Under the pieces are notes generated by a model, which ran no database searches, had not been told where the DNA came from, and saw only the letters and a list, made by a program, of their open reading frames with translations. 64,000 bases of DNA, taken from the NCBI GenBank assembly GCA_022036555.1, contig CM039128.1, forward strand, positions 19,493,640-19,557,639, in the 5' to 3' direction. The position numbers were made by a program, and so were the translations under genes. Below, piece after piece: positions 57,471 through 64,000 of this stretch (positions are counted from its first letter, which is position 1; each line of letters opens with the position of its first letter). The DNA is from Microstegium vimineum (Eukaryota; Streptophyta; Magnoliopsida; Poales; Poaceae).

Positions 57471-58060
57471 AATTGTTGTCGTGACTCCTGCTGTCCTGCA
57501 CATTGGTCCACAGAAACAATATGTTGCTCAAGGTAACAAGATAAATGAAAAATCAGTGACAAACAAAAAAAATGGAGATGCAGTCAAATCTTGTAGTTTT
57601 ATTTAGTCAGGGAGTTAAAACTAAATAGTGTTAATACTTACCTAAAAGACACCAAGACAGTGTAGTAATTCCAAGCTTAACTGACTACAGCTCAACCCAC
57701 AGAAGCCAATTGATGTATAGAGAAGTAAAGAGTATGGGTGTACACAGCTACACCCTGATAATTTAGCATGAAAGTCGAAGTTAGTAGAAATAATAGTATA
57801 CAATTGTAATCAGATCAGATCCGAATATAAATAGCTCAAGTTAGGGTTTCAATCGGTTTCAGACAGCAGCAGGGGAAGATAAAAGGGTGGGCATACCTGA
57901 TGGATACGAGTCGCCGACGAACACCTGGGCACCTACGGCGGCGGCGGTCGCCCGGTTGTCGGTAAGAGAGCAAACCAGGGGTGAACGGGATCCTCGCCCT
58001 GGACGACACCACAGAGAGAGCAGTCAGGTGTCAGGTCTCAGCAGACTCTATAGTCGAGAC
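57471..58060 (-). promoter_or_regulatory. 5' UTR exon, leader intron and promoter side of the WIT-like gene
   Basis: The coding exon starts at 57495 after the acceptor TGTGCAG. A matching donor (ATCAG/GTATGC) ends a GC-rich leader exon at 57897, so a ~400-base leader intron is likely. The leader exon has no in-frame ATG continuing into the protein that I can see. The transcription start is not resolved; a CT-rich stretch lies at 58060-58100. Confidence 0.55.
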
Positions 58061-58226
58061 ACGTTCGTTACCCCTCCCTCTCCAGCCCTCCACGCGCTGG
58101 GCCTTGGCCCAACAAGAACGTCGAGAACCGCTCACTTTTTTTTACCTTTTTGGCACCGCTGGACATGTAGGCCACTCCGCACGGCTCTTCTTGCATCCAT
58201 CTCTTCTTACATCAGTGTTCTTCTAA

Positions 58227-58458
58227 GGGCGTTCGCAACGCTAATAGCTGATACTAGCTATATAGTTAGTTGATATAAACGTAAGAGACAATAAAAAACA
58301 CTAATATGTAGTACTAGACTCATATGTTCCTCTCATATAGTCTTGGGTTACGTGAAATAGATAGACTATTTGTTAGTAGATAGTGACTACTCTTTCTCCT
58401 ACTTTTTCCTTGTCACGTCACATCTAGCTACCCAAATAGCTAACCATTACGGACGCCC
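58227..58458. mobile_element. Tourist-like (PIF/Harbinger) MITE, 232 bp
   Basis: The TSD TAA on both sides (58224-58226, 58459-58461) flanks inverted ends GGGCGTTCGCAACGCTAATA and, from the right, GGGCGTCCGTAATGGTTAGC (about 15 of 20). It is AT-rich inside with no ORF, and sits in the likely promoter region of the WIT-like gene. Confidence 0.75.
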
Positions 58459-58714
58459 TAAGAATGTTTGATCTAGAGAACTAAACATGAGTTAATTATA
58501 AAATTAATTATATAGGAGTATACTCATTAACGAGACCAAACTATTAAACATAATTAATCCATCATTACCAAATATTTAGTGTAGCACTACATTGTCAAAT
58601 CATGGACTAATTAGACTTAATAGATTTATCTCTCAAATTAGACTCAATCTGTGTAATGGATTTTGTAATTAGTTAATATTTAATACTCCATATTGGTGTC
58701 TAAATATACGATGT

Positions 58715-59165
58715 GAGAACATCTCCAAGAGATATGTTATTCTTGTTCTGAATGTTATATTAAGATTTTTTAATAGCAAAAACTAGACTCCAACAGATCT
58801 TATATTTGGTTTTGTAAGATTTTTTTTATAGCAAAAACTAGACTCCAACAGATCTCCTATTTGATTTTGTATAATAGCAAGTATGTTATTCCTGAAATCT
58901 TGTTGCGCATAAATAACAAGCAAACCTAGCTAGCCATCTTCTGAAATAGATGGTCACGATGGATGTCCCGCGCCATACAAAGGAATAGATGGTGGGAATA
59001 GGTCCATGGTAGTTGGTGATGTAGGAATTTTTTAATATACAAGATGAGAAATAGCAAGTCTATTGGAAAACTCTTCTTTTGTTTACTACTTCTATATTTA
59101 AGAAAAGAGCTAAAGTATGTAATTTGGTTATTCATTTTACCACATTTGTTGGAGATGCTTTGACA
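58715..59165. mobile_element. MITE-like element with internal duplication
   Basis: Ends carry the common grass motif: GAGAACATCTCCAAGAG at the left and, inverted, CAAAGCATCTCCAACAAAT at the right. A 55-bp direct duplication inside (tagcaaaaactagactccaa at 58774 and 58829) is near-identical. TSD not resolved. Confidence 0.5.
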
Positions 59166-59179
59166 GGTCTAAAGTTTAG

Positions 59180-59291
59180 TTCCTGAAAAACGTACACCCC
59201 CTAATTTGGTTGCCTTCTCTCTCTCTAATTAGATTCCTGAAAAACGAACACCCCCATTATAATTTGGTTGCCTTCTCTCTCTAATTAGATG
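59180..59291. repeat. 54-bp tandem duplication
   Basis: tcctgaaaaacg...ctctctctaattaga occurs at 59181 and 59235 with a few differences. Confidence 0.7.
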
Positions 59292-60891
59292 GTGTTGGAA
59301 CTAATTGAAGGTTGAAGGAATTATCAACTTGCTTATATTAAAAAAAATAGCATATGTGTATTTGAGATGGAAGAAAATAGATGTGTAACCCATGGTTGTT
59401 CTTTTTTAGGCTTCTTTGGTAGGCAGAGATTTTACAGAAATCTATTCTAAAAAAAATTATAGAAATCTCAAATCTTATAACAATTTCAGTTCAATTTTAT
59501 CGGAAAAACTCCACCAATTCAAAGGGGACTTATCGATGAGATTAGACTTGTTCTCTACTTTTGATAATAACATTTTAAAGTATTATTAGACCCTTTCTTT
59601 AAACCATACACGTCCATTGGCATTATGTTTAACTATTGTTCTTTTATTTTGCAAGGAGAAACCACAGATGGTATTGCTGCTGATTACTAGTAGTACAAAT
59701 CATGCCCTCATTTGCCCTGGAATATGCCTCATCAACCTCTTTGCCCTTGGCCATGATGCTCAAATAGTTTTTGGTTTTGTGGTTCAAGTGTAAAGTTCAG
59801 CATTTATTATGCCATATAAACTTTAATATTAGATGCCTGGAAACTTTTGACTTATCCCTTCTTAGACAAAACCATTCTAGGCCGTCCTCTAATTTATGTT
59901 TATTCCATTTGCTTCTAATTTGTATTTATTCTTCATGGTACTGCTACACTAATGTACTCATTTTTCTAAGGAAACATTTTGATTCTGTTGGACTAAATCA
60001 TTTAGTTCGACCTAAGCAGTTTGCGGGCTGGATTGAGTTTGGTCTAGGCCGCAAAAATGTTGGCCGTTTTGGACCAAAATAGTTAGTCATGATTGTGGTC
60101 TTTTTTTTTTTTTGGCTAGGCCCAGGCATGGGCGAACCACCTGTGCAGGTTACAATGTAAAATAGGTATAAAATAAATATTTCAGACTAGACTCTGATCA
60201 AGAAAGTTTTTTTGGGCGGCGTGATCAATATTCAGGCCTTGCCTTGAGCTGGGTCGGGCTCAATTTGCTTAGTTCTACATTGAGTACCAAGGGCAAGGAA
60301 TGGATTTCGAATCCACCATTTAATCTGTTAGGATCCTGTAATGACTAATTTGAAATCTCGAAGGTGGAAACCTAGGAAGATGATGATTGGGTTACCTGTA
60401 ATTTATTCCATTAACATATTGTTTTGAGAGTTGTCAAAACATGAGATTTGTCAAGTGAAATATAACAAACTTTTGAAGATACTCTGAGTAGATACGCGTG
60501 CGGAGGGGAGGGATGACAAGTTGTTAATTTTGTCAAGTAAATTTGTCAAACCACTGGAGAGGTATTTTTCATATTTAACCAAAAAAAAAAAGAGAAATGG
60601 CAAGTTGATTTAGGATACTATTGGAGATGCTCTGCACGCTTTCCCATTTCAACTGCACTGTCACCAGTCTCCCATAGGACATAAGCAATTGATGAATAAC
60701 AGGACATACGGTTACAAATTTTACAATGGTGATCTGTACTTACAGCTTGTTGTTTCTATGTAAGGATCTGAGTTATATATGTGGATATACCATGTGTACC
60801 GACAGTCCCAATACCGACAAATGTCATCAGTTGTTACCAGTTGATTGCTACCAAAAATAATCTGTCTAATATAACAAGTAGTCACCCAATT
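59292..60891. other. Intergenic stretch downstream of the bHLH gene
   Basis: AT-rich, no gene recognised. It contains poly-A and poly-T runs (60100, 60582) and single gagatgctctgc-type MITE end motifs near 60628. The part from about 60600 to 60891 probably includes the 3' UTR of the minus-strand bHLH gene. Confidence 0.4.
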
Positions 60892-62652
60892 CTACATAGA
60901 GGTAGTTGCATTAGAAATAGAGGCAAGCAATTTCTTTCGTGTATGCTGTTCAGAACCAGGAGACTTGATAACAAAGGAATGTACCACTGTCCCATTGTTG
61001 GCTGTGACCTTCGACTCACCTACTTTGACCTCTGCATCTTCAAATGCTTGGAGCACCTTTTGTATTGGATGGTTTTCAATCTGAGATACCGCTCGAACAA
61101 GAATCTCGCCTTGCACTACCTGGATGTCCACTTCTGGCCCAGGTGGCTCTGGATGTCGATCCCGCTCTGCCTCCAACTTTTCCAGTTTCTTCTTGAGATC
61201 ACTGATATGCATTACAGCATCTTCCAGAATGGATGCCTTGTCCATTTTTGAGATGTTCGGCACAATAGCTCTCAGAGCACAGAATCGCTTGTTGAGCTTT
61301 TCCCTTCTCTGACGCTCAGCCTCAACATGGCTAAGCGGTGGTTCCTCCCTCCCGTTTGTTGGTTTCCTTTCCCTCTTCCTTGGCTGTCGACCCTCCCTTT
61401 CCTCATTGAACGAGTCATTGGCATTGCCCTTCTCCACATCCAACATGGCTTTTTGAGTAATCGAAGCACCAAACTTGGAACTGGACCCTACACGAAAATC
61501 TATTTGCATTGGCCCTCGAGGCTGAGAAGCTTGTTGGGCCAAGATCTGCTGTGGATTCTGAAGCTGAAATGGCCTCACTGTGGTGCTATGAGAAGCTCCA
61601 TTGCTGCAATTTGCAGTCTCGCTTGTCTCAACTAAGATACTATTGCCAAACTTCTGCTGATCAGAATTCGGGCCTCGAGACTGACTCCATGAGAAATTCT
61701 GCAAACCTTTCCGGAGATTAGGTAGCAACCTGCTCTCACCACCACCACTCTTATGTGCAATCATTGAACTTTCATCCACCTTTGATGGGTCAGCTCCTTT
61801 ACTGTCTGAAGGTTGGCTGATACTCAAATCCTTCCCAAAAATCTTCGTCAAACCTGGCGATATCTGAAGGGAACTATTCCCTTCATGCTTCTCAATTGCT
61901 ATCCTGTTACTGCATGTCCCAAGAAACATTGACCTTATAGTTTGCAGAACTTCAGCACTCTCAGGTACATTCTGCATTGAACCTACCTCAAGTACACCAG
62001 CTTTGAATGGCACTAGCACAATGGTCTTCAATCCCGCTGCATTTGCAAGGAATCCCCGGTAACAGTAATTTGCAGGGGCAACATTGTGCTTATTGTTTGG
62101 AATCCAAAGAGGTGCCCCTGCACCAAAAACTTTCCCAGGACCACCAACGTGACGTGGAAATGCAAAATACATAGATGCTAAAAAGAATATTTCAGTGTTA
62201 GTGACCTGGTCAATTCCAGGAGCATAATCCTCCTCGTCAGCCCCAGCAAATGCTGTGTGCAACCTCTGCAGCACCCGCTTCCGCATCTTCTGTCTGGTCA
62301 CCAAAGATGCATCACCAACACTTGTAGACGTAGCAAAGCCAATCTCACTATCATGGGGTTCACGGCAAGATCCATCACCCCAGCCAAGGACTATAGCACC
62401 AGATTTTGTGCGGGAGAGCTGCCAGAAGATGGCATAGTCCCAACAAATGCTCTGATCATCAGCCTCAACTAGGTTCTGTAGTTTATTTTGCAAATCTGCC
62501 AACACAGATGCTGCTACAAGACCTTCAGATATGGCACCACCACATTTTGTTAGATATGTGAAGGCATCCGAGCCCAGCACGGAAGAACAGAGGGTTTTGT
62601 CTTCCTCAGTCCAGAACTGTCCAATGCTTACCTCCTCGATCTCTGTCTTCAT
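60892..62652 (-). CDS. bHLH transcription factor, MYC/JAM group (bHLH13-like)
   Basis: One uninterrupted 586-residue frame. Residues ~10-200 form the bHLH-MYC N-terminal domain (FTYLTKCGGAISEGL, ICWDYAIFWQLSRTKSGAIV, LGWGDGSCREP), which in relatives binds JAZ repressors. A Ser/Gln-rich middle and a basic KRERKPTNGREEP patch lead to the bHLH at ~441-490 (SHVEAERQRREKLNKRF, with His-Glu-Arg for E/G-box binding, then MDKASILEDAVMHISDLKKK). A C-terminal ACT-like dimerisation region follows (~509-580). Intron-less coding and this layout match bHLH3/13/17 (JAM) proteins, which in Arabidopsis repress jasmonate responses against MYC2. The activation region of MYC2 is not obvious here. A grass JAM-like nuclear repressor is the best reading. 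Confidence 0.85.
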   Translation of the reverse strand: MKTEIEEVSIGQFWTEEDKTLCSSVLGSDAFTYLTKCGGAISEGLVAASVLADLQNKLQNLVEADDQSICWDYAIFWQLSRTKSGAIVLGWGDGSCREPHDSEIGFATSTSVGDASLVTRQKMRKRVLQRLHTAFAGADEEDYAPGIDQVTNTEIFFLASMYFAFPRHVGGPGKVFGAGAPLWIPNNKHNVAPANYCYRGFLANAAGLKTIVLVPFKAGVLEVGSMQNVPESAEVLQTIRSMFLGTCSNRIAIEKHEGNSSLQISPGLTKIFGKDLSISQPSDSKGADPSKVDESSMIAHKSGGGESRLLPNLRKGLQNFSWSQSRGPNSDQQKFGNSILVETSETANCSNGASHSTTVRPFQLQNPQQILAQQASQPRGPMQIDFRVGSSSKFGASITQKAMLDVEKGNANDSFNEEREGRQPRKRERKPTNGREEPPLSHVEAERQRREKLNKRFCALRAIVPNISKMDKASILEDAVMHISDLKKKLEKLEAERDRHPEPPGPEVDIQVVQGEILVRAVSQIENHPIQKVLQAFEDAEVKVGESKVTANNGTVVHSFVIKSPGSEQHTRKKLLASISNATTSM

Positions 62653-62660
62653 GAGTGCAT
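62649..62660 (-). promoter_or_regulatory. Four-codon uORF overlapping the bHLH start
   Basis: On the minus strand ATG CAC TCA TGA runs from 62660 to 62649. Its last codons overlap the main ATG (62652-62650) as TCATGA. An acceptor-like TTGAGCAG lies just upstream, so the leader exon would begin three bases before the uORF ATG. Confidence 0.6.
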
Positions 62661-64000
62661 AGCCTGCTCAACAGTGCTATGAGTCAGATCAACAGACAAG
62701 AAAATCATAATAAACTCCGACAATGATTGGCTAAACTAACATTGTCAAAACAAATTTAGCCCTGCAGCAAGAATGAGCTTCCTTTTTCTTGGCCACAAGC
62801 CCACAAGAAGTGCACTTTATTAACCACCTACAGCTCAAATGATGAAGTGGGTATTACTTGAATTTGTGGACACTATATGCCAGACACAACAGATAAAGAA
62901 TTTTCCTTTTCTTTTGAAAGCACTCTTGGTAGCACACGGGTTTCTAAAACCCAATTCACAGGTTCAAATCCTGAGTGTGAATCCAATTATCTTGTATCAA
63001 AACAAAGTAAAACAAATTAAAGAAACTACTCTAGACCGCCAAAAGTCCAAACAGTTTAGGTGCTTGTTTAAAGTTCCAATTTGAAACACCTGTATCTACT
63101 GAAAAAGAGTTCATATTCCAGGGAATCAATAGGTAATCTTAGGGACAGTTTGGTAGAGCTTGTCTTGTGTCGGATTCTGAGAGGTATTTTGTGGGTAAAA
63201 GTAATTCTCTCTAGTCTTCGAGGATAAACTCTATGGAGGAACTCGTGCTTTATGGGAACTGAATCAGGAAAAGGTAGTTTTTCAGCTACCAGCCCCTTAT
63301 TTGTTTCCGAGCTATGCCAAACACACCCTAACACAATCGTACCATGAATAACAAAAACTCTAGCTCATAAAATTTGTTATACACCTACTAATGTTACATG
63401 CCAATCTATATTTATGATTAAGTCTGCATCAATACGAACTTTGCAGTGTGAATCAAGGGTGCACAAGAATCCACTTAATTTAGGTGTAGACCACTTTAGA
63501 ATTCAAGTAATCATCATGGATTTGAGTTCATTTCACAAAGAAAGACTAGAGATGGACTACATTAATCATACATCTCAAGCAGTTTGCGTATATGCTAGGA
63601 ATAAACAAAAAAACTATAAAAAGATACATCAAATTGTTGCAAATATATTTTTAAGTAGATTTTAGCAAGGAATCTGTCTGGAATTACAAGCCAACTGATT
63701 TTGGCTGATTCAATAGTGTTCTGTGAGAGAATAAGTTGAAGTACGGCTCATAAGCCGAGCCAGGTGATAAGTTTGAAAGAACAGGGCCACAGATTTTTGA
63801 AGGCCCTGCTTCCTGGTACTCTTCCACAGCATTTGGGGCCAATTTGGACAGCTGTCATATTATGCCTAGCGTAAACTAAAGAACGGGAACTAAAACTTCT
63901 GCAAAGTTCTTGGACATACTGCCAGAACCCTTGAGTTTGTAGCTTCACACTAATTTCTCTTTAAAGTTGCAATTTTGATAGAGCCTTAAACTTTAGCTTT
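62661..64000. other. 5' flank of the bHLH gene with a MITE-like insertion
   Basis: The first part is likely leader intron and promoter. A 189-bp MITE-like unit at 63141-63329 has inverted ends agggacagtttggtagagct and, from the right, agggtgtgtttggcatagct (about 14 of 20); flanking TTA and TAA do not form a perfect direct repeat. No other gene is visible to the window end. Confidence 0.5.

Noticed and set aside
63141..63329. Perfect TSD for the MITE-like unit near the bHLH promoter
   Set aside because: Neighbouring TTA and TAA are inverted, not direct, repeats, so the class was left open.

Overview
This is nuclear DNA of a grass. The bHLH and WIT-like genes, the grass-type transposable elements (Tat and Tekay Ty3/gypsy, Sirevirus Ty1/copia, CACTA, hAT, PIF/Harbinger and CACTA MITEs, a tRNA-type SINE) and the GC-rich 5' exons all fit Poaceae. 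A panicoid grass is my guess, but I cannot name a species. Roughly 85-90% of the window is mobile DNA. I see no tRNA or rRNA genes and no CRISPR array.

Layout. (1) 1-11125: the 3' part of a decayed Tat-lineage Ty3/gypsy element. It holds the gag end, protease, RT, two RNase H domains, integrase, a ~117-bp tandem array, an antisense intron-bearing ORF and the 3' LTR. It sits inside a CACTA transposase gene. (2) 11126-30042: the rest of that CACTA element, with the C-terminal end of its TNP2-type transposase, a second gene (Transposase_24-like region, Pro-rich linker, Ulp1/C48-like protease) and the right terminus. The protease is split next to its catalytic Cys by a solo LTR (17099-29337, TSD TACGT). 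That LTR is itself split by a nearly complete Sirevirus (17266-27618, TSD ATAAG, coding on the minus strand). (3) 30043-40782: a GC-rich PIF/Harbinger-like element, several MITE-like repeats, a hAT element (33765-37517, 8-bp TSD) holding two solo LTRs one inside the other, a SINE with a 12-bp TSD and a palindromic CACTA MITE. (4) 40783-40983: an orphan first exon of an LHT-type amino-acid transporter, followed by a 100-N gap. (5) 41347-52718: a very young Tekay/Del chromovirus with an extra ORF before gag, a gag-pol frame broken by one TAG, nearly identical LTRs, and a 5' LTR lacking about 676 bp of U3. (6) 53814-58050: a WIT-like tail-anchored coiled-coil protein gene, minus strand, intact. 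(7) 60892-62652: an intact bHLH transcription factor of the MYC/JAM (bHLH13-like) group, minus strand, with a four-codon uORF overlapping its start.

Only the last two host genes look fully functional. The rest records serial insertion: target-site duplications give the order CACTA first, then the solo LTR, then the Sirevirus; and hAT first, then LTR A, then LTR B. The Tekay copy is probably the youngest full element, because its LTRs differ at only about eight places by eye. All boundaries, frames and motifs were read by eye. Clade names rest on recognised motifs, not on searches.
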